A stretch of DNA of 27,639 bases, from NCBI GenBank assembly GCA_964600345.1, contig CAZRKA010000018.1:1-27639 (forward strand). The letters are read 5' to 3'. Shown piece after piece: positions 9,501 to 15,633 of this stretch (position 1 is the first letter of the stretch; each line of letters starts with the position of its first letter). Both the position numbers and the translations under genes were made by a program. Origin of the DNA: JABMMZ01 sp964600345. GTDB lineage: Bacteria; Bacteroidota; Bacteroidia; NS11-12g; UBA955. The notes below the pieces were generated by a model. It did not search any database. It saw only the letters and a list, made by a program, of their open reading frames with translations, and had not been told where the DNA came from.

Positions 9501-9888
9501 GAGCGAGAATTGAGTAAACCAATTCTTCATAAAAAATCTGAGCATCCTGGGCAGAGGCGAAATATCCGTACTTTTCTCCCCATTGCTTCCAACAATCAGC
9601 AAGACGGTGAGCCACCTGTTTAACACTGGTTTCGCTTCCAAGCGAACCATCTGCCTGAGGTACTCCGGCTTTTCTGAAATATTTCTGAGCAACTATATCC
9701 GTTGCAACCTGACTCCATGAAACCGGGATTTCTACATTTTTCATTTCGAACACAACGTCACCGTTCGGGTTCTTAATTACTGATGTTCTGTACTCATACT
9801 GAAACTGATCGTATGGTGACGTATCATCCTTTGTGTTTAGCCTGGTGAACTTCAGGCCTTTCTTCATCTGGTCTAGGTTTTGCTGCAT
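6565..9888 (-). CDS. nrdJ: Adenosylcobalamin-dependent (class II) ribonucleotide reductase
   Basis: Reduces ribonucleotides to deoxyribonucleotides in the cytosol, generating its thiyl radical from coenzyme B12, so it needs no oxygen and no separate radical subunit. In 1107 residues: first redox cysteine Cys182 (HACFIL), active-site NPCSE at 389-393 with thiyl Cys391, second redox cysteine Cys402 (NTACNLASLNL), and PTGTIG at 589-594. After the barrel comes a TSCPD-type domain (about 870-1015). The last 27 residues form a cysteine cluster (Cys1081, 1084, 1094, 1097, 1100, 1106) of the kind used to shuttle electrons to the active site. No ATP-cone is obvious at the N-terminus. Start ATG at 9888. 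It is monocistronic, with its own promoter and terminator, and divergent from the GGGP synthase gene. A leader hairpin is described separately. Confidence 0.96.
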   Translation of the reverse strand: MQQNLDQMKKGLKFTRLNTKDDTSPYDQFQYEYRTSVIKNPNGDVVFEMKNVEIPVSWSQVATDIVAQKYFRKAGVPQADGSLGSETSVKQVAHRLADCWKQWGEKYGYFASAQDAQIFYEELVYSILAQQSAPNSPQWFNTGLHSAYGITGKPQGHYYVDPETEKLMRSTSAYERPQPHACFILSVDDDLVNEGGIMDLWVREARIFKYGSGVGTNFSKIRGGGEKLSGGGTSSGLMSFLKIGDRAAGAIKSGGTTRRAAKMVCLDLDHPEIMSFINWKKNEEKKVAALIAAGYPSDYEGEAYATVSGQNSNNSVRIPNKFFEALKQNGNWDLIGRSNGQAVKSIPASEVWDAIGDAAWACADPGVQYDDTINEWHTCPEGGRINASNPCSEYMFLDNTACNLASLNLMKFFDADKLEFDIVSYEYAIRLWTVVLEISVLMAQFPSKEVAQLSYDYRTLGLGYANLGALLMVSGIPYDSPKATAICGALTSILTGQSYATSAEMAAAKGPFRMYEKNKKHMMRVMRNHRYAAYNTPLAYESLSVPAVGIDPQYCPEDLLRAACNAWDKALTYGEKFGYRNAQSTVIAPTGTIGLVMDCDTTGIEPDFALVKFKKLSGGGYFKIINQAVPAALKTLGYSKEESEAIINYAKGYATLKDAPFINAETLKAKGFSDADIDIVEKQLERAFDIEFVFNVFTLGEDTVKRLGFTEAQFNDVNFNLLKALGFKASEIEAANEYVTGTMTIEGAPFLKTEHYPVFDTANKCGNKGSRYLHAHSHIRMMAAAQPFISGAISKTINLPNEASVDDIKSCYEMSWKLGLKANALYRDGCKLSQPLSNKSDKKVDDTETVSDTVEMVEKAVGVSASTRVEDLTPEIVLEAARLIINSSNNAAFKQQLSNIATRKVLPNKRKGFTQKSKIDGNTVFVRTGEYEDGTLGEIFVDMHKEGASFRSLMNCFAIAVSIGLQYGVPLEEYYDKFTFSRFEPSGMVEGHANIKSSTSVVDYIFRLLGFEYLNRQEQLHIKPKITDEITPVDSNYNLAQNEIQPSLVTENSVSNSNISAPKAVKKPGITPPSMGDAPACKSCGNITVRSGTCYTCLTCGTTSGCS

Positions 9889-9930
9889 ATAATATAGTCG
9901 TTTTTTACGTTGATTGTCCCTTTAAATTAA

Positions 9931-9966
9931 AAAGACTTCAGTGCATTTTTTAGCAAAGAAGTCCTT
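9931..9966 (-). promoter_or_regulatory. Terminator-like hairpin in the nrdJ leader
   Basis: Read on the minus strand, AAGGACTTC (9966-9958) can pair with GAAGTCTTT (9939-9931) in a 9-base stem including one G-T pair. The 18-base loop may hold an inner TGC/GCA stem. The coding-strand run of five T's overlaps the distal arm. It lies about 40 bases before the nrdJ ATG and just downstream of the predicted -7 element at 9974-9967, so it would be transcribed in the leader. It may be an attenuator or just a stable 5' structure. Confidence 0.4.
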
Positions 9967-9974
9967 CAAAACTA
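9967..9974 (-). promoter_or_regulatory. -7 promoter element (TAGTTTTG) of nrdJ
   Basis: Exact TAnnTTTG match on the minus strand, 78 bases upstream of the nrdJ ATG. At the expected -33 distance there is only a weak TTTTC. Predicted leader about 70 nucleotides, the longest of any promoter noted here. Confidence 0.4.
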
Positions 9975-10080
9975 GTCTTATCAAAAGCATATACGAAAAT
10001 GGACTTTTCCACATAAAACGGAAAACCCTTATGACATTCGATAGCGGCATTGTTGAAAACAAAAATCATCCAATATTTAC

Positions 10081-10110
10081 TTGACTTTTGAAATTTTTAC
10101 TCTACCTTTA
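10081..10110 (+). promoter_or_regulatory. Promoter of the GGGP synthase operon
   Basis: TTG at 10081-10083 as -33 and TACCTTTA at 10103-10110 as -7 (one mismatch to TAnnTTTG), spaced 19 bases, fit the Bacteroidota promoter pattern. Predicted start near 10116, about 26 bases before the ATG at 10143. Confidence 0.5.
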
Positions 10111-10142
10111 CCCTCGTAAAATTAAGGATTTTATAAAGATAG

Positions 10143-10898
10143 ATGTCTGATTTTCTCTCACGAATATACGAAAAAAAAAACGAAGAAAAAAAGGCTCTGG
10201 CAGTGCTTATTGACCCGGATCAGCCGGCAGACAGTGTAGTTAAAATTGCACAGCAGTGTGAAAACAGCAGGGTCGATTTCATTTTTGTCGGAGGCAGTCT
10301 GGTAAGCAGTGGCATTTTATCCGTCACTCTGAAGAATATCAGAAAAAATTACAGCGGTAAGATTTACATTTTCCCGGGAAATGAGTTTATGGTTGATGAA
10401 GCAGCTGATGGTATTCTATTTCTCTCTTTGTTAAGCGGAAGAAATGCAGAATACCTTATAGGCAAACAAGTGGTAGCCGCTCCGGTTCTTGCTGCCGGCA
10501 ATCTGGAAATCATTCCAACAGCTTATCTGCTGATAGACGGTGGTAAAGAAACAAGTGTCAGTTATATCAGCAATACCAAACCTATTCCGTCAGACAAAAC
10601 GGATATCGCCGCAGCTACGGCCCTTGCCGGCAAAATGATGGGAATGCAATGCGTTTATATGGACGCCGGCAGTGGTGCTCTTCACAGTATCAGCGCCAAA
10701 ATGGTAACAAAGGTCAAAAGACAGGTGGGTTTGCCACTGATAATCGGCGGCGGAATAAGAAATGCAGAAACTGCACTGGAATTATATAAGGCCGGGGCTG
10801 ATGTCATTGTCATAGGAAACGGAGTTGAGCAAAGTACAGAACTTATCAGTATAGTTTGCAAAGCAAGAGATTCTATAGGTGTAAAAGTTGAAGTTTAA
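10143..10898 (+). CDS. Geranylgeranylglyceryl phosphate synthase (GGGPS/PcrB family)
   Basis: A cytosolic TIM-barrel enzyme of 251 residues that forms an ether bond between a polyprenyl diphosphate and sn-glycerol-1-phosphate, the first committed step of archaeal-type lipids. Family hallmarks: LIDPDQ at 22-27 (Asp for Mg-diphosphate), YMDAGSGA at 172-179, and the phosphate-binding loops GGGIR (202-206) and GNGVE (225-229). Bacteroidota members belong to a GGGPS group separate from the shorter Bacillus PcrB proteins. Prenyl chain length cannot be read from the sequence with confidence. The product is the expected acceptor for the UbiA-type enzyme at 2972-3820. Codons 10-17 contain an A10 tract (10171-10180) and an A7 tract. 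The next gene begins 6 bases after its stop. Confidence 0.92.
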   Translation: MSDFLSRIYEKKNEEKKALAVLIDPDQPADSVVKIAQQCENSRVDFIFVGGSLVSSGILSVTLKNIRKNYSGKIYIFPGNEFMVDEAADGILFLSLLSGRNAEYLIGKQVVAAPVLAAGNLEIIPTAYLLIDGGKETSVSYISNTKPIPSDKTDIAAATALAGKMMGMQCVYMDAGSGALHSISAKMVTKVKRQVGLPLIIGGGIRNAETALELYKAGADVIVIGNGVEQSTELISIVCKARDSIGVKVEV

Positions 10899-10904
10899 TT
10901 CAGA

Positions 10905-12374
10905 ATGAAAATACTGAATTTTAAAAGTGCGCACGCAGTCCTTTTACTGTTCACATTAACTTATATCCTTTGCGCTACAAGTAATGCCAATATAGATTCA
11001 TGGTATTACGCTGCCTGTGTAAAACACGGACATGAACTATTTAACAGCCATCACTTACTTTATAATGCATTTGGTCGTGTAATATTTTTAATCCTGAAAA
11101 TTCCATTCCCGGGAATTGAAGCCATTACCACACTTAATTTTATAAATGCCCTTGCTGCAGGAATCTCTGTTTTTGTCTTATACAGAATATTTCAGTTAAA
11201 CGGAAAAGACAAGCTAAGTGCTCTGATACTGACTCTATTCTGTGCTTCAGGTTTCGGTTTCATGAGATATGCCTGTGATGCCGAAACTTATATATTGCCT
11301 TTGATGTGTTCACTGATTGCAACGCTTTTTTACCTGTCTGAAAACAAGACCGGGGGATATATTTTAGCCGGTATATTTTCTGCCATGGCAGTTTTGTTTC
11401 ATCAACTTCATATCTGGTGGACACTTTCATTATTTTTCATTTTATTCCTGAAAAGACCATTAAATGTCAGGCATATTTTGTGCTTCGGCATTCCACTCCT
11501 GTTGATACCTGCGGCTTACCTTTTTGCATTTCAATATACAGGACATCAAAATCTCCAATCCTTTATAATCGGCGAATATGCCGGTGGAAATGCATCCATC
11601 ATCATCAGCGCTAAAGGAACTGCTCTGACTTTCATTAACCTGTTTCGTTCGGTTCTTCAGGTACACGGCAATTTCTACTTTTTGTTTCTGGCTAAACCAC
11701 TTTTCTTATCTGCAACAGTTGTGCTTTGTCTGACATTAATCTTCGTCCCCTATAAAAAACGGACCCGTGGCAGCATCACATTACAATCAGTCAGTCTGCG
11801 CCAAGATTCATTCGCTATTCTGATGGCATTCTTCTCGCATTTGATTTTTGCCTGGCTCTCATCCGGAAATGCTGAATTTATGGTTATGCTGCCTGTACTG
11901 GCTACAATTTTTGTATCGCTGCGCTATAAGTTTAATCTGAAACCGCTGAGTCTCCTGCCGGTTCTTGCCATTTTTATCTGGAATCTGAATACAGGCATAT
12001 TACCTGCGGCCTTCTTGAATATCAACCGCTGTGACTCACAAATCCGATTAAGCCGTTCGGATTCATCTTCAGTTTATATATGGCAGCAGAAAGCTCTGGT
12101 AGAAAACAAACTCTGCTACGACTTTGGATTTGTAGCAAGACCTGAATTGTTAAAACCTGAAAATACAGATACCTCCGTGATCCGGGAATATCTGAAATCA
12201 GGCTTTAAGATTTATACCGATTTGGGAAATAAAGAAACCAAATTCTCACGCAGCGGAATTTTAAATAACCAGAACAAATTAATTTTACCGAAAGACATCG
12301 AAATAACTGCAGTAGATTCGTTTGATAACATCTATGGCAAAAATTATATTTACAGGCTACAGGCCTTGAAATAA
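10905..12374 (+). CDS. Multipass membrane protein, GT-C glycosyltransferase-like
   Basis: A 489-residue integral membrane protein with roughly 9-11 hydrophobic helices and a C-terminal soluble part of about 100 residues. The first helix is followed by NIDSWYYA with an Asp at 31, then HHLLYN at 49-54. An acidic residue in the first periplasmic loop is the usual catalytic feature of GT-C enzymes that use lipid-phosphate sugars, so a mannosyl- or arabinosyltransferase-like role is possible. I could not assign a named family, and the GT-C call is inference. The gene starts 6 bases after the GGGP synthase gene and is probably cotranscribed with it. A role on the same lipid pathway is possible but not shown. 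Confidence 0.75.
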   Translation: MKILNFKSAHAVLLLFTLTYILCATSNANIDSWYYAACVKHGHELFNSHHLLYNAFGRVIFLILKIPFPGIEAITTLNFINALAAGISVFVLYRIFQLNGKDKLSALILTLFCASGFGFMRYACDAETYILPLMCSLIATLFYLSENKTGGYILAGIFSAMAVLFHQLHIWWTLSLFFILFLKRPLNVRHILCFGIPLLLIPAAYLFAFQYTGHQNLQSFIIGEYAGGNASIIISAKGTALTFINLFRSVLQVHGNFYFLFLAKPLFLSATVVLCLTLIFVPYKKRTRGSITLQSVSLRQDSFAILMAFFSHLIFAWLSSGNAEFMVMLPVLATIFVSLRYKFNLKPLSLLPVLAIFIWNLNTGILPAAFLNINRCDSQIRLSRSDSSSVYIWQQKALVENKLCYDFGFVARPELLKPENTDTSVIREYLKSGFKIYTDLGNKETKFSRSGILNNQNKLILPKDIEITAVDSFDNIYGKNYIYRLQALK

Positions 12375-12379
12375 AACTT

Positions 12380-12387
12380 TATTTTTG
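12380..12387 (+). promoter_or_regulatory. -7 promoter element (TATTTTTG) of purK
   Basis: Exact TAnnTTTG match 12 bases upstream of the ATG at 12400. It overlaps the alternative TTG start at 12385, which argues against that upstream start. No TTG at the usual -33 spacing. Confidence 0.5.
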
Positions 12388-12399
12388 CAGGCGTTTAAT

Positions 12400-13575
12400 A
12401 TGTTACCTTCTAAAAAAACAATCGGAATTATTGGCGGTGGTCAGCTTGGAAAAATGCTAATTGAAGCAGGCAAACCCTGGAATATCCGATATGCCATTCT
12501 GGAGACTTCGGGTGCACCGGCATCAGACATTGCAGATATCCATATTGTAGGCTCTTTGATGGATGCAGTAAAAATAAGAGAGCTGGCCGCTATTTCTGAT
12601 GTGATCACTTATGAAATAGAACACGTCAATACGGAAGTACTTTTCGAACTAGAGAAAAACGGGAAAACCATTATACCTTCACCATCAATACTCTCCGTCA
12701 TTCAGGATAAGGGCCTGCAGAAAATTTTCTTCCGCGAAAATCAGATTCCCACCAGCGAATTTGAACTGGCGGACAATGCAGGGGAATGGGGCGAAAAACT
12801 CAAAAAATTAAAAGGCGAAAGAGTTGCTGCCAAGTTGCGAAAAGGCGGGTATGACGGTCGTGGTGTTGAATTGCTAAATAAAACTGATATCACAAATGAC
12901 TCCGGCAATATTCCGTTTTCCGAGGCAGTGGTTCTGGAAGAATTCATAGAAAATGCCGTTGAACTTTCTGTCATTGTAGCAAGAAATCTGTCGGGCGAAA
13001 TCTGTACTTTCCCAACAGTTGAAATGGAATTTGATCCAAAAGCCAATCTTGTTGAATTCCTTTTCGCACCGGCGGTTATCAACTCCGAAACAGAAGCAAG
13101 GGCAGGACAAATTGCAATGGATTGCATCAAAAAAATGAATGGATTCGGAATATTTGCAGTTGAAATGTTTCTGGATAAAAGCGGTAATATTTTTGTGAAC
13201 GAAATAGCACCCCGTCCCCACAACAGCGGGCATCATACTATTGAGGCTTGTTATACCAGCCAGTATGAACAACTCAACAGAATTCTTCTTGATATGCCCT
13301 TGGGCAATACTGACCTGATTAAACCTGCATCCATGTTGAATATACTGGGTTCAGCAGGTATCAGTGGTCCTTACGAAATGACCGGACTGGATAAAATTCT
13401 TGCTATACCAGGTGTTTATATTCACCTTTACAACAAATCAGAAACCAAACCCAAGCGAAAAATGGGTCATGTTACAATTTTAGGGAACACTCTGGAAGAG
13501 GTAAAAATTAAAACCCTGGAGGTAAGGAATCTACTCGGCATGAAAGCGCTTTCAGCAGACACTAAGTCAGCCTGA
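12400..13575 (+). CDS. purK: N5-carboxyaminoimidazole ribonucleotide synthase
   Basis: ATP-grasp enzyme of de novo purine synthesis that carboxylates AIR to N5-CAIR with ATP and bicarbonate. The protein has 391 residues from the ATG. It opens with the biotin-carboxylase-like N-domain loop GIIGGGQLGKM. The ATP-grasp core contains KLRKGGYDGRG, the VVLEEFI strand and NEIAPRPHNSGHHT, which carries the Mg-binding Asn/Glu and the PurK-typical PRPHNSGH. Length and motifs are normal. TTG at 12385 would add five residues but lies inside the -7 element. The product is passed to PurE, encoded 71 bases downstream. Confidence 0.96.
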   Translation: MLPSKKTIGIIGGGQLGKMLIEAGKPWNIRYAILETSGAPASDIADIHIVGSLMDAVKIRELAAISDVITYEIEHVNTEVLFELEKNGKTIIPSPSILSVIQDKGLQKIFFRENQIPTSEFELADNAGEWGEKLKKLKGERVAAKLRKGGYDGRGVELLNKTDITNDSGNIPFSEAVVLEEFIENAVELSVIVARNLSGEICTFPTVEMEFDPKANLVEFLFAPAVINSETEARAGQIAMDCIKKMNGFGIFAVEMFLDKSGNIFVNEIAPRPHNSGHHTIEACYTSQYEQLNRILLDMPLGNTDLIKPASMLNILGSAGISGPYEMTGLDKILAIPGVYIHLYNKSETKPKRKMGHVTILGNTLEEVKIKTLEVRNLLGMKALSADTKSA

Positions 13576-13616
13576 AAGCTATTCTCCTGATTATATCCGG
13601 TATGTTTAAAATAACT

Positions 13617-13624
13617 TATCTTTG
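13617..13624 (+). promoter_or_regulatory. -7 promoter element (TATCTTTG) of purE
   Basis: Exact TAnnTTTG match 22 bases upstream of the purE ATG, in the 71-base purK-purE gap. It suggests purE and the genes after it can be transcribed separately from purK. No clear -33 element. Confidence 0.5.
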
Positions 13625-13646
13625 CCGGACTTAATTTGCATTTAAA

Positions 13647-14159
13647 ATGAAGGATGTATTAATCATAATGGGTTCTGACAGTGATCTGCCTGTAATGAAA
13701 GAAGCGGCAGCTGTTCTCGATAGTCTTAATATTTCATATACCCTTACTATAGTAAGTGCGCATCGCACACCAAAACGGATGTACGAACAGGCTGCATCTG
13801 CGCGTTCAAATGGTTATAAATGCATAATAGCAGGTGCTGGCGGTGCTGCTCATTTACCGGGAATGACTGCGAGTATTACAGAATTACCGGTTATAGGAGT
13901 TCCGGTTAAATCGGCGAGTTTATCGGGCATTGATTCTCTTTACAGCATAGTACAAATGCCTCCGGGAATTCCGGTAGCTACTATGGCTATTGATGGCGCA
14001 AGAAATGCAGGCATATTTGCAGCTAAAATAGTAGCAGTTTCAAAACCGGAATTATGGTCTGATATAATAAGATTCATGAAAAATATGGAAGATCAGGTGC
14101 TCGGCAAGGCCATGGATCTTGAAAGTAAAGGTTATCAAAAGTTTCTTGACAAACAATGA
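13647..14159 (+). CDS. purE: N5-carboxyaminoimidazole ribonucleotide mutase (class I PurE)
   Basis: Converts N5-CAIR from PurK to CAIR in purine synthesis. At 170 residues it has the bacterial class I length. The substrate-binding motifs are GSDSD at 9-13, SAHRTP at 37-42 (catalytic His39) and the glycine-rich GAGGAAHLPG at 63-72. Together with the adjacent purK this supports the two-step bacterial route rather than a class II PurE. The last bases (ATGA at 14156-14159) also start the DUF3109 gene, so the two are translationally coupled. Confidence 0.97.
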   Translation: MKDVLIIMGSDSDLPVMKEAAAVLDSLNISYTLTIVSAHRTPKRMYEQAASARSNGYKCIIAGAGGAAHLPGMTASITELPVIGVPVKSASLSGIDSLYSIVQMPPGIPVATMAIDGARNAGIFAAKIVAVSKPELWSDIIRFMKNMEDQVLGKAMDLESKGYQKFLDKQ

Positions 14160-14743
14160 TAATAGAACTCGGTGATACACTGATCTCATCCGAGATTTTT
14201 ACCTCGCGCTTTATCTGCGATTTAGACAAATGTAAAGGTGCCTGTTGTGTTGAAGGTGACCGCGGCGCACCGCTCGAAAATGCCGAGATTGAAGCAATCA
14301 GCAAAAACATAGAATCCATTAAGAAATATATGAGCGAAGAAAGCAAGGCTTTGCTTGAGTTTGAAGGATTTCATGAGGGCATTGAAATAGACGACCCTGC
14401 CACTAATTGCCTGCCCGGAGGTGAATGCATATTTGCCTATCGCGAAAATGGGATACTTGGCTGTGCCATTGAAAAAGCACATCTGAACGGTGAATCTGAT
14501 TTCTTAAAACCTATCAGCTGCCATTTATATCCGATACGGATTGGCAAAGCGGGTGGAAGCGATACACTTAACTATCACAAATGGAGTATTTGCAGCGCTG
14601 CCTGCACCCTGGGAGAAAAAAAGGATGTCGCAGTTTTTCGTTTTCTTAAAGCGCCTTTGATCAGAAAGTACGGTGAAAATTGGTATACCGAACTTGAAGA
14701 AGTGTATACCGAATTCTCGAAACAATTTCCGGATGAGAATTGA
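14156..14743 (+). CDS. DUF3109-family cysteine-rich protein
   Basis: A 195-residue cytosolic protein with ten cysteines in a pattern that suggests metal binding: Cys21, Cys26, Cys30 and Cys31 (CDLDKCKGACC), then Cys85, Cys91, Cys103, Cys122 (SCHLYPIRI), Cys146 and Cys150. This arrangement matches DUF3109, related to the YkgJ-type metal- or Fe-S-binding CxxxxCCxx proteins. Function is unknown. It overlaps purE by 4 bases (ATGA), and a SprT-like gene follows after 20 bases. No signal peptide. Confidence 0.85.
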   Translation: MIIELGDTLISSEIFTSRFICDLDKCKGACCVEGDRGAPLENAEIEAISKNIESIKKYMSEESKALLEFEGFHEGIEIDDPATNCLPGGECIFAYRENGILGCAIEKAHLNGESDFLKPISCHLYPIRIGKAGGSDTLNYHKWSICSAACTLGEKKDVAVFRFLKAPLIRKYGENWYTELEEVYTEFSKQFPDEN

Positions 14744-14763
14744 TTTTTACTATCAGCATTTAA

Positions 14764-15381
14764 GTGACAAAAGCCGAATTAGAAACCAGAATAAAACATT
14801 ATCTGCCTGCGGGAACAGAGAAATATGTGGTAGACTTACTTGTAAAATTCAAGGTTCAGCTTAAACTTAACAAACCCAGGGCAAGTAAATACGGCGACTA
14901 CCGCTCGCCAATGCGAGGCGATAACTATCACAGAATTACCGTCAATAAAGATTTAAATCCATTCGCTTTCCTGATTACTTTTTTGCACGAGGTAGCTCAT
15001 TTATGCGCTTACGAAAAACACAGAAATACTATTGATCCTCATGGGCGCGAATGGAAAAATGAATTCAAGGAGCTGTTACAGCCAATTGTGCTTCACCACC
15101 AGCTGCCTGAAGATATACAGTCGGCCCTGAAACAATACATGAATAATCCGGCGGCAAGCAGTTGCAGCGATAAAAGCCTGATGAAAGTGCTTGCCCATTA
15201 CGACCGCGACAAAAAATCTTTCCTCGAACAACTACCTGAAGGCTGTTTGTTCAGACTTGAAACAGGACGTGTATTCAGAAAGGGTAAAAAATTGCGAAGC
15301 TGGTATCAGTGTTTCGAACAGCCCGGCAACAAGGAATACCGCGTCAGCGGGATAAGTAAGGTTGAACCTGTAGAAAATTAA
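14764..15381 (+). CDS. SprT-like zinc metalloprotease-domain protein
   Basis: A 205-residue protein. The SprT-like zinc site is HEVAH at 75-79 with the third ligand probably His93 in DPHGREWKNEF, the spacing seen in the SprT/Spartan family. The C-terminal part (about 125-205) has FLEQLPEGCLFRLETG, a segment typical of Bacteroidota members, but I see no complete zinc ribbon. The bacterial physiological substrate is not known. The start is GTG at 14764. It is the last gene of the purE run and faces the PspC-domain gene with 7 bases between stops; no terminator hairpin is visible there. Confidence 0.85.
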   Translation: MTKAELETRIKHYLPAGTEKYVVDLLVKFKVQLKLNKPRASKYGDYRSPMRGDNYHRITVNKDLNPFAFLITFLHEVAHLCAYEKHRNTIDPHGREWKNEFKELLQPIVLHHQLPEDIQSALKQYMNNPAASSCSDKSLMKVLAHYDRDKKSFLEQLPEGCLFRLETGRVFRKGKKLRSWYQCFEQPGNKEYRVSGISKVEPVEN

Positions 15382-15388
15382 AGTTGAT

Positions 15389-15610
15389 TCATAGATCCCA
15401 GACTGCCGTTCTTCTCTCTCTTGCATACTTCCTCATATTCATCCAGAAGGCAAGAATCATATAAACAATAACAGGTGATCCAAGCGTCAGAAAACTGCTG
15501 TATATAAAGAACAGCCTGATCCTGCGCGTACTCAGTCCTATTTTATCTCCTATCTTGGTGCAGACACCATAGGCGGTCTGTTCGATAATTGATTTAAAAA
15601 TAAGCATCAT
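15389..15610 (-). CDS. Small PspC-domain membrane protein
   Basis: A 73-residue protein with one or two membrane segments (RLFFIYSSFLTLGSPVIVYM and following). The segment YGVCTKIGDKIGLSTRRIR resembles the GVCGGIAEYFGI...RL opening of PspC domains, and the ERRTAVWDL tail is typical of Bacteroidota versions. PspC proteins are linked to envelope-stress responses; no partner is visible here. The first two codons are both ATG (15610 and 15607). An exact -7 element sits one base upstream, which implies a leaderless mRNA starting near the second ATG. Confidence 0.75.
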   Translation of the reverse strand: MMLIFKSIIEQTAYGVCTKIGDKIGLSTRRIRLFFIYSSFLTLGSPVIVYMILAFWMNMRKYARERRTAVWDL

Positions 15611-15611
15611 A

Positions 15612-15619
15612 CAAAGATA
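15612..15619 (-). promoter_or_regulatory. -7 promoter element (TATCTTTG) of the PspC-domain gene
   Basis: Exact TAnnTTTG on the minus strand, separated from the first ATG by one base. With the usual distance to the start site, transcription would begin inside the first two codons. Confidence 0.45.
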
Positions 15620-15633
15620 ATATAAAAAACCGT

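Noticed and set aside
9889..10142. Cobalamin riboswitch upstream of the B12-dependent nrdJ
   Set aside because: No B12-box-like sequence or multi-helix core could be found on the minus strand, and the predicted leader of about 70 bases is too short.
12741..13272. Antisense open frames across purK
   Set aside because: Serine- and phenylalanine-rich shadow frames within a conserved gene; no promoter and no family match.
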